Numbered from the stretch's first letter, positions 24,101 through 33,314 are shown. The stretch is 33,701 nt of DNA from an uncultured Saprospiraceae bacterium (GCA_938018185.1 CALIIW010000189.1:1-33701), one strand, 5' to 3'. Notes: generated from the letters alone by a model not told the origin. Translations and numbers: made by a program.

Positions 24101-27100
24101 AGAAGTTGTTCCATCTAGATCAAAACAGTCATCGTGGGTACAACCGTTCGCGTCCGTGACCGTCACACAGTATTCTGCTACAGAAGAAGCAGCTAGATTT
24201 GATCTTGTTGCGCTAACAGAACCATCTTCCCATAGATACGTAAAAGGTGCTACACCTCTCACAGGATCTACAGTTATAGAACCGTTTGCTTGCCCACAAG
24301 TCGAAGGTGTTTTAGTAAAATCAAATACTACTTGAGAAGTTTCATTAAGCGTCGCACAGTCTTCGTAAGTACATCCGTTAGCATCTGTAATAGTCACACA
24401 ATAAGTGCCTCCGTTTAAGTTATTTAAAGTAGCTGTATTTCCTGATACATTCCAATTATAAGTAATTGGTGTAGTACCACCTACAGCTTCTATCGTCACT
24501 GAGCCATTAGCTTGGCCACATGTTGGATCTGAAATAGTGGATGTAACACCAAAGCTTGGGATATCTTCAACTTCCGTACAAAGTGCTTTGGTACAACCAT
24601 TTGCATCAGTTATCGTAACACAATACTCACCAGATGCAAGGTCATTAATTATATAAGTCGTTGCTCCGTTATTCCATAATAGAGAATAGGGAGGAGTTCC
24701 ACCATTTAATGTATTACCATCTGCAAATGCTTGACCATTATTAAGACCACAAGTTGCATCTTGGCTAAAAATGTTAAAGTCAATTTCTGTTGGTGCTACA
24801 AGTGTAACACATTGCGTCATGGTACAACCATTATTGTCCGTTGCTGTAGCACAAATTTCTCCAGCTCCTAAGCCTGTAACATTATTGTCTAAACCTCCAT
24901 TAGACCAAGTAAAAGATACAGGTGCAGTTCCACCAGTTGTTGTCGCCATCACAGCCCCATCATTAGAATCAAAACAAGTAGGATTAGTAGAGTTTAAGTC
25001 TAATACTATGTCTGATTCACCATTAATTGTGTAGCATTCTTCTAAAGCACAATTGTTTTCATCAGTTACGGTTATGCAATACTCTCCTGGAGCTAGATTT
25101 ATAATTGCTGGTCCAAATTGACCAATACCCCAATCATATGATTTTATTCCTGTTCCTCCAAATACTGCAAATCCAATACTACCGTTGCTTTCTCCACATG
25201 TCGCATGGCTTATTTCTGGTATCACTAATATTGATGTTGGTGCTACAAGTGTAACACATTGCGTCATCGTACATCCATTTGCATCAGTAGCTGTTGCACA
25301 GATTTCTCCTGCGCCTAGACCATTTACCATACCACCAGTAGATGTATTTGACCAAACTATTGAAATAGGAGCGGTACCACCACTAGTAGTAGCAGTAACA
25401 GATCCGTCATTTGAATCAGAACAAGTAGGATCAGATGCGTTTAAGTTTAAAGTGATATCAGATCCACCATTTACAGTGAAACATTTTCTTGAAACACAAA
25501 GACTAGTTGTGGAAACTTCCACACAATATTCAGCTGCTGCCAAATTTGAAATTGAACTTGTAATTGGTCCATGATCCCAAGCATAAGTAAAAGGACCTGT
25601 TCCGCTTGTTATCTGAGTTGTAATACTTCCATTGCTTGCTCCACAAGCAGCATCAATGACAGTACCTTCTATTTGAATAGCATCTGGTCCAAGAATTTCA
25701 AAACAATCTACTGCTTCACAACCTAATGCATCTGTTGCAGTAACACAATAGTCACCAGGGACTAAATTAGCAATATCACCATTTGTAGTTATTGTTCCAT
25801 TAGACCAGTCAAAAGTATAAGGAGATTCTTGGCTTCCAGCAGTGAGTGAAACAACAGCGGTTCCATTATTCAAATTGCTACATGTTGCATCAAATGCATG
25901 TACTGAAATACTTGTTAAACCTTTTTGTCCAACACCAAATTCTGCTTCAGCAGTACAGCCTCTAGAATCAGTCACAAAAACAGTATATGGACCAGCTGGG
26001 ACATCAACTAAATCCTCGCTATTAAGAGTTGGTACGCCATTCCAGATAAAAGTATATGGAGCAGTGCCGCCAGCTACATTAATGGAAACGTTTCCATTGT
26101 CTTGACCACAAGTCGCATCATCAGTAGAACCATCAATTGCAATTGCAGTTGGTGCGCCTATTGTTGTACATTTTGCGTTTTGACAACCTGCAGCATCAGT
26201 TACTGTTACACAATATTCTCCAGGTGTAACATCATTAATAGCAGCAGTAGCTGCGCCATTTGACCATACATAAGTATAAGGCGCCGTTCCTGAAAGAACA
26301 ACAACGAAAGCAGAACCATCACTTCCACCTACACAATTTGCATCATGTTTGTTTAGTGTGAAATTTAAATCACCAGTAGTTCCAACGTTAAAACATTTTT
26401 GAGAAATACAACCATTGTATCCAGTGGCAGTTGCACAATATTGTCCAGCAGCTAAATTGTTTATTGTGTTTGTAGTTGCACCATTGTTCCAAACAACTGA
26501 AGCAATCGCACCAGTTATCATAATAGAACCATTAGTATCACCACAAGTAGCATCTGTAGTTGTGCCAACGATTTCAAATGGTTCTGGCTCATAAAATTCA
26601 GCACAGTTAGTAGCAACACATCCGTTTGCATCTGTAACAGTAACACATACAGTGCCACCACCAATACCAGAAGCAGTTGAAGCAGTACCAAAAGATTCAG
26701 ACCATGAGTAAGTGAATGGAGCAGTACCTGAGTTTACATTCACGGTAGCAGTGCCATTATTGGCACCGTTGCAAGTTGGATTAGTTGAAGTAATTGTAAA
26801 GACTACATTGCAAGCTGGAATAATACCTGCATCTATGTCAGTAATGTCTGGATCTCCAGGATTAACCGTAAAAGGAGGCGTCTTTCCTGTTGTTGGATCA
26901 GCATCACTATCAAGATCATCATTTCCTCCTTGTTCATTTGATGTAAATATAAAGCCAGTAGGTAATTCACAAAATTGAACATAGTATGTTCCTGGAGCAC
27001 ATACCATAAATTGATAGTTTCCATTGCCATCTGTAAACATCATTTCTTCCATGACATCATCATCCGTGCAATAAACTCCATCAGCACCTAAGGAAAATAA

Positions 27101-28054
27101 TTTTACTTTCACATTTGGTACACCAGCCTCGCCAGCATCTTGGATACCATCTTGATCTGTATCAGAAAAAACAGTATCACCAACTTTTATTTTATCAACA
27201 ACAACACCTGCATCATAAGATAGGTCGTCCTCATCACCATAGTTTACAGTAAATACATTTGTCTTGCCAGTTTCAGGATCGGCGTCACTATCAAGATCAT
27301 CATTTGTTCCTTGATTAGCATTTGTGAAGCTATAACCAGTTGGAAGATTGTCTGTACAGAAATCTATATAATAGGTCCCAGGTTGAACATCTGTAAAAAG
27401 GTAATTCCCGTTCGAATCGGTGAATTGCATCGTTTCCATAACATCGTCAGGTGTACAAAATGCACCATCAGCTCCTGCTGTCATAAGTTTGACTTTAATG
27501 TTTGCAATTCCAGCTTCTCCTGGATCTTGGATACCATTTCCATTTTCATCAACGAATACAGTATCTCCAATGTTTGGTAACGCGCAGTTTACCTCTTTGC
27601 ATATCCAATTTGATTCGGTTACGAATTCTGGACATCCAGCTCTTTTCGCGCATCTTCTATAGTATGTGGTTTCTGAAATTGGTCCTGGATCATAAAAAGG
27701 ATCAGAAGATCCTGGTATTGGATGCCATATAGCAAACGTACCATTAGGGTCATCATTAGTATATATCCAAAGATATTCAATTGGATCCGTACCACCTCCA
27801 GAAGGAAGCGTAACACTAGTGATAATACTTGGATCAAAAATAGGATTGTTACAACCGCTTTCATTTCCAGTGACTTCTCCACCATCCGTAACATCATTAC
27901 ACAATGTTAGAGTGTTTAAATCAATAATTTCTGCGAAAGCAATGTTGGATTGGCAAAAAAATGCTATCGTTAAAATTCCGAAAGCAAATAAGTTTGTAGT
28001 TCCATGCAAGCATTTTGTAATTAAATGCTTTAGTGCTAGTACTGGTTTTTCCAT
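21191..28054 (-). CDS. Giant T9SS-secreted adhesin-like protein with SdrD_B domains and 17 SprB-type repeats
   Basis: This 2287-residue surface protein has a long signal peptide (about 1-42). In order there follow a cysteine-bearing domain with the ITSVT..SGG and TTYYRRCAKRAGC motifs (about 50-150) and two SdrD_B domains (about 160-285 and 290-412; IGDTVFVDENGNGIQDPGEA). Next are 17 repeats of about 75 residues (about 415-1688), each built on TC...NG and YCVTVTDANGC, the pattern of SprB repeats from gliding-motility adhesins. Then come a PKD-like stretch (about 1690-1775), a third SdrD_B domain (about 1780-1908), and a second copy of the N-terminal cysteine-bearing domain (about 1915-2005; TTYYARCARRAGC). 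A PKD domain (about 2030-2095) and a T9SS sorting domain (about 2205-2287; ILFPVPTIDVVNFE) finish the protein. It is probably exported through T9SS and used in adhesion, gliding or matrix building. The divergent T9SS subtilase is its neighbour. Confidence 0.93.
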   Translation of the reverse strand: MEKPVLALKHLITKCLHGTTNLFAFGILTIAFFCQSNIAFAEIIDLNTLTLCNDVTDGGEVTGNESGCNNPIFDPSIITSVTLPSGGGTDPIEYLWIYTNDDPNGTFAIWHPIPGSSDPFYDPGPISETTYYRRCAKRAGCPEFVTESNWICKEVNCALPNIGDTVFVDENGNGIQDPGEAGIANIKVKLMTAGADGAFCTPDDVMETMQFTDSNGNYLFTDVQPGTYYIDFCTDNLPTGYSFTNANQGTNDDLDSDADPETGKTNVFTVNYGDEDDLSYDAGVVVDKIKVGDTVFSDTDQDGIQDAGEAGVPNVKVKLFSLGADGVYCTDDDVMEEMMFTDGNGNYQFMVCAPGTYYVQFCELPTGFIFTSNEQGGNDDLDSDADPTTGKTPPFTVNPGDPDITDIDAGIIPACNVVFTITSTNPTCNGANNGTATVNVNSGTAPFTYSWSESFGTASTASGIGGGTVCVTVTDANGCVATNCAEFYEPEPFEIVGTTTDATCGDTNGSIMITGAIASVVWNNGATTNTINNLAAGQYCATATGYNGCISQKCFNVGTTGDLNFTLNKHDANCVGGSDGSAFVVVLSGTAPYTYVWSNGAATAAINDVTPGEYCVTVTDAAGCQNAKCTTIGAPTAIAIDGSTDDATCGQDNGNVSINVAGGTAPYTFIWNGVPTLNSEDLVDVPAGPYTVFVTDSRGCTAEAEFGVGQKGLTSISVHAFDATCSNLNNGTAVVSLTAGSQESPYTFDWSNGTITTNGDIANLVPGDYCVTATDALGCEAVDCFEILGPDAIQIEGTVIDAACGASNGSITTQITSGTGPFTYAWDHGPITSSISNLAAAEYCVEVSTTSLCVSRKCFTVNGGSDITLNLNASDPTCSDSNDGSVTATTSGGTAPISIVWSNTSTGGMVNGLGAGEICATATDANGCTMTQCVTLVAPTSILVIPEISHATCGESNGSIGFAVFGGTGIKSYDWGIGQFGPAIINLAPGEYCITVTDENNCALEECYTINGESDIVLDLNSTNPTCFDSNDGAVMATTTGGTAPVSFTWSNGGLDNNVTGLGAGEICATATDNNGCTMTQCVTLVAPTEIDFNIFSQDATCGLNNGQAFADGNTLNGGTPPYSLLWNNGATTYIINDLASGEYCVTITDANGCTKALCTEVEDIPSFGVTSTISDPTCGQANGSVTIEAVGGTTPITYNWNVSGNTATLNNLNGGTYCVTITDANGCTYEDCATLNETSQVVFDFTKTPSTCGQANGSITVDPVRGVAPFTYLWEDGSVSATRSNLAASSVAEYCVTVTDANGCTHDDCFDLDGTTSNLTVGVTIYSSTCDEANGSITARGLDGVAPYNYVWNTGATTDELLNILGGIEYCVTITDATGCTAAECWTPDNLPDVDLEITFTNPTCHDSNDGTATAIASNGTGPFNFVWNDLSTGNSIVGLGNGEVCVTVVDDADCTITKCVTLIAPTALTFGLGVGSANCDMNNGSANVNNVTGGTAPYTYNWSNGAMTPILANLSAAEYCVTVTDAMGCTETACGTVVDVPGFDLGISGVNPTCGENNGSVTVSPNGVGTYTYEWNVTGSSPTITGLGAGQYCVTVTDQIGCSSDLCFELIGSEGPTLNGSATNTTCGEDNGSATATANGGATPYTYLWTGGATGNSINNLAAGTYCVTVTDANGCIEDMCYDVQDSNPSIVTLFGPAPICPGESDVIEIISVIGAGTTYAWSSNGGVLDSATGSTNNFTSNTPGTYTITVVCTDANGCTATDMVDIVVKTPTECGMEDKVNIGNYVWFDFNENGTQDTFEQGIENIKVKLISAGTDGMFNTADDVVVDMQMTDALGYYLFECVEPGEYIIEFCLDSLPVDTKITTQNTGGDDAIDSDADMMTGQTDPFTVVAGQDDDLSFDAGIIIDEDGPCDNIVSGGEICCDQVLCGAGATADPITSVTVASGGSGTLEYLWMMTNNPGPFDPNTWTVIPGATSVDYAPGPVFQTTYYARCARRAGCTGYLEANIITIEIKDLPKAEIVGLPAVNCKDESISFSAADGGVAATYAWDFGVDANPATFNGRNVSGVSWSSVGTKTITLTVTRLGCTRTTTQDIIVEDCSGSRFMRFVANAAADEQVELEWETNEELNDFVFVIEHSMDGEEFKIISDMQGKLAGQGSKTYEFMHKEARPGRNYYKVKHIDFTGESVSTDEEMIIIHENERQKFILFPVPTIDVVNFESLKLTDETGLIQVVDAYGHTLDELVIPANTKRMQVDLSSYPTGAYFLYIKYDSVRMRAHKVMKTRD
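22985..26812 (-). repeat. Array of 17 SprB-type coding repeats (period about 225 bp)
   Basis: Inside the giant gene, 17 repeats of 70-79 residues follow each other without spacers. Some are close copies: units 7 and 9 share GLGAGEICATATD and NGCTMTQCVTLVAPT. Units 6-7 resemble 8-9 as a dimer, and units 9-10-11 resemble 14-15-16. The array grew by block duplication as well as single-unit steps. It is a likely place for recombination and assembly errors. Confidence 0.85.
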
Positions 28055-28583
28055 CTTTTAAAGGATTTCCGTATTAGTGAATGTTAAATAGTTTTAATAC
28101 AAAATTCTTGTGAAATCATCATTGCTGACATTTCCCAAGATTTTTATTTTCGTTAAACTCAGAATTCATTAAACAATGAAAACTAGTTCAGAAATTTCTT
28201 TTATAGATTGAAGGTTGTTGTTAGGAGATTTGTAATCTAAACACAAGATAGTAATTAAGGAGTGGAAAATTTAGTGTTATTTACGTCAGATTAGACATCT
28301 ATTTAATAATTAATGGGAGTCGATTTATATCCTATATTATCTTATATGTATGAATCTAAAATTTACGGGATTACATCAGCATATATCTTAAATATCAGAC
28401 TAATCATAATGTCAATATTTAGTTAAAGTTTAATTTTTAAAAAAAAATCGAGATTTGTGATAATATATATATACATATATCAGAATAATCTATCTGAAAT
28501 TGATCTGGTCTTTATGGCTACAAAAGAACCAATATCCCAACATTTGAAGCCTATTTTCCTTAACTTGTGATGCACACTCAAGA
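28055..28583. other. AT-rich divergent promoter region
   Basis: This 529-bp gap separates the start of the giant T9SS gene (minus) from the subtilase (plus), so it should hold both promoters. It is very AT-rich, with an alternating ATATATATATACATATAT tract at 28463-28480 preceded by TTTG. I could not identify a clear TAnnTTTG element for either gene, and no reading frame looks coding. Confidence 0.4.
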
Positions 28584-31500
28584 ATGACTTTTAAGTATAA
28601 ATTAACTATGTTCAAAATCCTACCAGTAGTAATTTTCTGTATTGTATTTATTACGCAAATATCTGCTCAAGAGTTAAATCTCAGTCTTATTGATCAGAAC
28701 CTTTTAGAAGCCATAAATTCAGATCCCAATCAGGATTTCAATATTTATGTTGTTTTGGAAGATAAACTAGATTTTAATCAATTTAATTCAAGAGCCAGCT
28801 ATTCTGATGTTCACTCAAAGTCAGTCGCAGTCAATAAGGCATTGAGAAGTAAAGCCAAATCTAGTCAAGCACCTTTACTTGATAATTTGAAGGTAATGGA
28901 TGGCGTAAAGGAAAATAGTATTAAATCTTTTTGGATTGCAAATGCTATTTTTTTTACCTGTGATCTAGCGTCCATAATAGAACTGAGCAATAATACCATG
29001 ATTCAATGGATAGGTATTGAGGGAGTTCTACTTTTGACAGAAGAGGAAAGTTCGTCCCCTTCAACACCCATGCCTTCAACCATACAAACTGGTTTAAAAG
29101 CTATTAATGCACCGGCGCTTTGGGAACTTGGTTATACAGGCTATGGTCAAATTGCTCTAGTTGCTGATACTGGGATTGATCCAAATCATGCTTCTTATAG
29201 CGATAGATATAGAGGATATACCACAAATAATTCTGAAGCCTGGTTTATGGGAGATTATTACAATAGTGAAACACCATTTAACTGTGGTGATCACGGGACT
29301 CATGTACTAGGTACCGTATTGGGTTTAGATAAAATAACTCAAGATACGATAGGTGTTGCTTTTAATGCCCAATGGATGGGCTCTCCAAACCTTTGTGGCG
29401 GAGGTACCGGAAGTAATCTGGCAACCTTTGAATGGGGGGCCGATCCCGACGATAATCCAAATACAACTGAGGACATGGCCGATGTTATTAACAATAGTTG
29501 GTGGGATCCAGGTGTATCAAATTCAGAATGTAATAGCTTATATATTGATGTACTGGAAGCATTAGAGATGATGGGTGTTGCCGTTGTTTTTTCAGCAGGA
29601 AATGCAGGCCCTGAGGTACAAACAATTACACCTCCTCACAATATTAATTTTGATATAGTAAACTCTTTTACGGTTGCTGCAGTTTCTGGATCTGATCCGG
29701 AATTATCTGTAGCAGATTTCTCCTCTAGAGGCCCTTCAGATTGTGGAGGAGAAGGTTCAATATTGATTAAGCCAGAGGTTGCTGCTCCAGGAGTATTTGT
29801 GCGATCTGCCGTTTTTGAAAACGCTTATGGAAATAAATCAGGGACGTCAATGGCTGCTCCGCATGTTAGTGGTGCGATTTTGCTACTAAAGGAGGCTTTC
29901 CCATATTTAAGTGGAAGAGATTTAAAACTGGCTTTGTATTATTCTTGTACAGATTTAGGAGAAGAAGGAGAAGATAATACCTATGGAATGGGTATAATTA
30001 ATGTGAAAGCTGCTTACGATTACTTAGTTGATTTAGGGAATGAACCTCTACCACCACTTAATTCTAATGATATTGTATTGCTTGACATCTCCACAAATAA
30101 ATTTGAATGTGATAATCAAATAACACCAGAAATTGTATTTTTCAATAACAGTGATAGGATCATAGAATCTGTAAAAATTCAATTTATTGTAGATGATAAT
30201 ATTCAAGATGCAACAGTATTTGATTGGGTAGGAATGCTAAGTCCATATGAGTCTGAAACTATAATTATTCCAGGATTTGAAGCTGAATCTGGTTTACATA
30301 CATTAACAGCAAATATTCTTGAAGCAAATGGTGAAGCTGATGCTAGAACCTTGAATAACAAAATTAAAAAGAATGTTCAAGTTTCTTCTCGTGAACAAGT
30401 TACTGCATTTACAAATTCAGAGTCTTCTGCGTGTGAAAATGCTAATACTTTGCTAGGATCAGATTACAATGGATCTGGTGTAATTCATTGGTTCGATTCA
30501 GCAGTTAAAGGAACTTTATTAGGCGAAGGCAATCAAATCAGTTTGGAAGCAAGTGAAGATCCTTATTTTGTCTATGCGGATATAAATAGAAAAAGCAACA
30601 TTGGAGAAGTAGCTTCGAATTCAGATTTAGAATCAGTTAGTAATTCGCTTTTTAGAGGTCTGACGATTAATGCATTTCATCCATTTGTAATAGAATCTTT
30701 TAAAATATATTCAGAAGAATCAGGATTCTTCCTAATCGAATTAGTGGCTGGAAATGACGATGTCATTACTTCAGAACTTTTAAGATCTGATGGTTCTGGA
30801 TGGCAAACTATTGAAGAGAGAATTGTTGTACAAGAAGCAAGAAATTTAAGACTCGTTCTTGCAGATGGGCAACCCAAATTGGGAAGGTATTTTCAAAATA
30901 CTTCTTACCCTTATGTTATAGAAGATATTATGGAAATTAGTTCCTCTGTAGTGGATGGCAATGAAGTATTCAACCAATACCATTACTTTTTTGACTTAGA
31001 AATTTCTCATTATGATGTTTGTGGTAGAACGCCAATTGAAGTAACAGCAGTGCCAACAGATTCCATTCCTCTTGCAGATTTTACAATTGGAAATGAAAAT
31101 ACTTCTTTCGATATTTCAGAAGCACTGATTTTAAATGATGCTTCTACAAATGTACAAGAGCGTTTATGGGATTTTGGAGATGGCAACACTTCTACGGAAG
31201 TAAGCCCTTCTCATACCTATGAAGAGGCTGGGGTATATTTTGTTAGTTTAACCGTTTTTAATGAGGACAATTGTTATGACTCAAAAGTTGTTGAGGTGGA
31301 AGTGATTTCTTCTAGTCTTAGCTCATTGAAAGATGTCACAATTGATGCTTTTGATTTATGGATATATCCAAATCCAGCAAAAGACTTGTTGTATGTAAGG
31401 ACCGATAAAGATTTCCAAACAAATCTCATCAGAATCTACGATAATACAGGATTGTTGGTATTAGAAAAAACAAGCTTTGATGGAGAAGATATAGATCTAA

Positions 31501-31586
31501 ATATTAAAATGTTTCCTCCAGGTTTGTATTATTTAAAGGCAGCTGTTGGAGACAATTTTGTCACCAAAAAATTTGTCAAGTACTAA
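28584..31586 (+). CDS. T9SS-secreted subtilisin-like serine protease with PKD domain
   Basis: This 1000-residue secreted S8 protease has a signal peptide (about 1-29) and a propeptide-like region (about 45-150). The catalytic domain spans about 165-470. The triad is visible: D195 (ALVADTGID), H237 (CGDHGTHVLGT) and S422 (GNKSGTSMAAPHVSG). The oxyanion N340 lies in VFSAGNAGPE. After the protease come a CARDB-like beta domain (about 500-600), a region of less clear fold (600-820), and a PKD domain (about 830-910; ERLWDFGDGNTSTEVSPSHT). A T9SS sorting domain ends the protein (about 928-1000; LWIYPNPAKDLLYVR). An alternative start at 28608 gives a tighter signal peptide. It probably digests extracellular protein, or processes surface proteins such as its giant divergent neighbour, which is inference. 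Confidence 0.94.
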   Translation: MTFKYKLTMFKILPVVIFCIVFITQISAQELNLSLIDQNLLEAINSDPNQDFNIYVVLEDKLDFNQFNSRASYSDVHSKSVAVNKALRSKAKSSQAPLLDNLKVMDGVKENSIKSFWIANAIFFTCDLASIIELSNNTMIQWIGIEGVLLLTEEESSSPSTPMPSTIQTGLKAINAPALWELGYTGYGQIALVADTGIDPNHASYSDRYRGYTTNNSEAWFMGDYYNSETPFNCGDHGTHVLGTVLGLDKITQDTIGVAFNAQWMGSPNLCGGGTGSNLATFEWGADPDDNPNTTEDMADVINNSWWDPGVSNSECNSLYIDVLEALEMMGVAVVFSAGNAGPEVQTITPPHNINFDIVNSFTVAAVSGSDPELSVADFSSRGPSDCGGEGSILIKPEVAAPGVFVRSAVFENAYGNKSGTSMAAPHVSGAILLLKEAFPYLSGRDLKLALYYSCTDLGEEGEDNTYGMGIINVKAAYDYLVDLGNEPLPPLNSNDIVLLDISTNKFECDNQITPEIVFFNNSDRIIESVKIQFIVDDNIQDATVFDWVGMLSPYESETIIIPGFEAESGLHTLTANILEANGEADARTLNNKIKKNVQVSSREQVTAFTNSESSACENANTLLGSDYNGSGVIHWFDSAVKGTLLGEGNQISLEASEDPYFVYADINRKSNIGEVASNSDLESVSNSLFRGLTINAFHPFVIESFKIYSEESGFFLIELVAGNDDVITSELLRSDGSGWQTIEERIVVQEARNLRLVLADGQPKLGRYFQNTSYPYVIEDIMEISSSVVDGNEVFNQYHYFFDLEISHYDVCGRTPIEVTAVPTDSIPLADFTIGNENTSFDISEALILNDASTNVQERLWDFGDGNTSTEVSPSHTYEEAGVYFVSLTVFNEDNCYDSKVVEVEVISSSLSSLKDVTIDAFDLWIYPNPAKDLLYVRTDKDFQTNLIRIYDNTGLLVLEKTSFDGEDIDLNIKMFPPGLYYLKAAVGDNFVTKKFVKY

Positions 31587-31688
31587 ATTTAACAAGCTTT
31601 AATGAATAATAATCTAAACTTTAATATTTCCTTTACAATTATTGGTTGTTTATTTGCAGTTGAATATGAAAGGTAAATCAACATCAAT

Positions 31689-32261
31689 ATGCTCAAAATC
31701 ATGACTTTTAGATCATTCTTATTATTACTGGTAATATGTGGAGCTTACACGAGCTTAAATGCACAAACACCGCCAGTAACTGAAGATGAGTATGAAAAAG
31801 CATATCAAAAAAGAATTACCCAAGAGCGTATTTTTGGGGTATACATTCCAGCTGACTTAACGGATGCCTTTATCCAATTGAATAGTCTCATTGAGTCAAA
31901 AACTCAAAATGTTTTCAAATCACTAGCCGAAGATGAAGCAGCCCATAAATTGCATTTTGGTTTTGGTAGATGGATGATTCATAATTGGGGATTTTACGAA
32001 GGCTCAAGATTGTCAGTTTTTCTGAATGAGCTAGGGCTTTTTAACCCGGATGATATGGCTCATTTTCTTATGATAACCTATCATAGAAACTTGAATCAAA
32101 AGAAACTTGACGTAAAGCCACTCATAGAATCTATTGCTGAAGCTAGATTAAAATTTGAGACAGAACAAAAACTCCAAGGTGAAGTTATCCATAAAGAAGT
32201 CAGAAAGTTAGATCCTGCTACCATTAAACAGCTGAAAGAGAAAGAAAAACACAAAAACTAA
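31689..32261 (+). CDS. Exported DUF6794-type protein
   Basis: This 190-residue protein has a signal peptide (about 1-25, ending SLNAQ). A compact domain follows (about 48-140) with the pattern IPADLTDAFIQLNSLI, HFGFGRWMIHNWGFYEGSRL and FNPDDMAHFLMITYHRNLN. This matches what I know as DUF6794: a Pro-Asp-Leu start, a W-x-R-NNW-like centre and an ...HPDDMS... segment. The rest is a charged helical tail (about 145-190). Function unknown. It lies 102 bp after the subtilase in the same direction, and might follow it in one transcript. An in-frame ATG at 31701 is possible. Confidence 0.78.
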   Translation: MLKIMTFRSFLLLLVICGAYTSLNAQTPPVTEDEYEKAYQKRITQERIFGVYIPADLTDAFIQLNSLIESKTQNVFKSLAEDEAAHKLHFGFGRWMIHNWGFYEGSRLSVFLNELGLFNPDDMAHFLMITYHRNLNQKKLDVKPLIESIAEARLKFETEQKLQGEVIHKEVRKLDPATIKQLKEKEKHKN

Positions 32262-32328
32262 CAAGCCCTTTCCGTAAAACTTATCCACGTTAATCCACGC
32301 AAATTGTTTACAAGTGAATTTATTTATA

Positions 32329-32348
32329 ATTTATTTGAATAAATAAAT
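32329..32348. promoter_or_regulatory. Candidate repressor operator palindrome
   Basis: ATTTATTT-GAAT-AAATAAAT is a perfect 8-bp inverted repeat with a 4-bp centre, located 72-91 bp upstream of the LexA/CI-like repressor start and just upstream of its candidate -7 box. Spacing and symmetry fit a dimeric HTH protein, so autoregulation is the natural reading. Because the region is AT-rich, chance palindromes are possible. Confidence 0.4.
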
Positions 32349-32379
32349 GATATAAATTCGCAATATGTGAATAAAAACC

Positions 32380-32387
32380 TATTTTTG
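32380..32387 (+). promoter_or_regulatory. Candidate -7 element of the repressor gene
   Basis: TATTTTTG matches TAnnTTTG exactly and lies 32 bp before the ATG, giving a leader of about 27 nt. No clear -33 TTTG is visible. Confidence 0.4.
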
Positions 32388-32419
32388 AGCTTCACTACTG
32401 AAAACATCTATCAAGCATT

Positions 32420-33271
32420 ATGAGCAGCATTGTAACAGAAAGGTTTATAAAATGTCACGACAAGCTAAGAGAGGACAAAGTTGTCAGATCATCTAGACAA
32501 TTTGCTATGGCTTTGGACTATCTTCCTCAGAGTTTAAGTGAGATTTTAAAATTACGAAGAGATGTTACGATAGAACTTCTAAGAAAATCAGTAGAAGTAT
32601 ATAACATTAACCCAGTTTACCTATATACTGGAGATGGCCCCATGTTTATGTCTGAAGATGTTTCTAATAATATGCGGATGTTGACCATCGTCACTAATGC
32701 ATCTGGAGATGAAAAAATCCTTCATGTACCAGTTCCAGCTCAAGCTGGTTATGCCTCAGAAATCAACAATCCAACCTTTATTGAAGAATTGCCTGCCTAC
32801 ACCTTACCAGATTATAAATATAAGGTTGGCACACATAGATCATTTGATGTTGCTGGAGACAGTATGGAACCTACTTTGTTTGAAGGCGATAAGGTCATTT
32901 GCAGCTATTTAGAACCAAACCTGTGGACCAATAGTATCAAGGACAATTATGTTTATGTTGTTGTGACGAGAGGGGATGTGCTAGTCAAACGAGTCTATAA
33001 TAAGATTAATGAAAACAAGCGCTTTATCTTAGTTTCTGACAATGATTATTATGATCCATACCCGGTTGACATCGTAGATGTTAAAGAAATGTGGTATGTA
33101 AGAGCTAAACTTAGTCCATTTTTGCCTTCACCTTCTAATATTAGTACCATGGTGCACGATGAGGTCAAAGAGCTTAGATCGACTTTAACTCAACAAAGTC
33201 GAGTTATAAAGAATCTCAACGAATCAATGGAACGTTTCATGAAAGACAATAGATTGGTCGAAAAAATTTAA
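32420..33271 (+). CDS. LexA/CI-like transcriptional repressor with S24 self-cleavage domain
   Basis: This 283-residue regulator has an N-terminal helix-turn-helix-type DNA-binding domain (about 5-72, SSRQFAMALDYLPQSLSEIL). The S24 peptidase domain (about 100-235) follows, and the C-terminal part (about 245-283) is a probable coiled coil. The self-cleavage machinery is visible: the Ala109-Gly110 bond in PVPAQAGYASE, Ser148 in VAGDSMEPTLFEGD, and Lys190 in VLVKRVY. This makes it a member of the SOS/phage-type repressors that cut themselves on RecA filaments. It is longer than LexA and has no winged-helix LexA DNA-binding domain, so it is closer to XRE-type CI repressors. A palindrome upstream is a candidate operator. 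The tiny gene after it may be a partner or target. Confidence 0.9.
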   Translation: MSSIVTERFIKCHDKLREDKVVRSSRQFAMALDYLPQSLSEILKLRRDVTIELLRKSVEVYNINPVYLYTGDGPMFMSEDVSNNMRMLTIVTNASGDEKILHVPVPAQAGYASEINNPTFIEELPAYTLPDYKYKVGTHRSFDVAGDSMEPTLFEGDKVICSYLEPNLWTNSIKDNYVYVVVTRGDVLVKRVYNKINENKRFILVSDNDYYDPYPVDIVDVKEMWYVRAKLSPFLPSPSNISTMVHDEVKELRSTLTQQSRVIKNLNESMERFMKDNRLVEKI

Positions 33272-33314
33272 TCTTTTTGACTGCTAATTCTTATCATTGA
33301 GAAAATAACTTATC

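Noticed and set aside
22985..26812. Regular repeats that might suggest a CRISPR or satellite array
   Set aside because: The period of about 225 bp, diverged copies and a continuous reading frame show they are protein repeats (SprB type).
22643..27910. Many plus-strand reading frames inside the giant gene
   Set aside because: They are antisense shadows of repetitive coding sequence and show no independent protein features.
32281..32299. Two DnaA-box-like sequences (TTATCCACG, TTAATCCACG)
   Set aside because: Only two imperfect copies without a DnaA gene, AT-rich unwinding element or other origin genes nearby.
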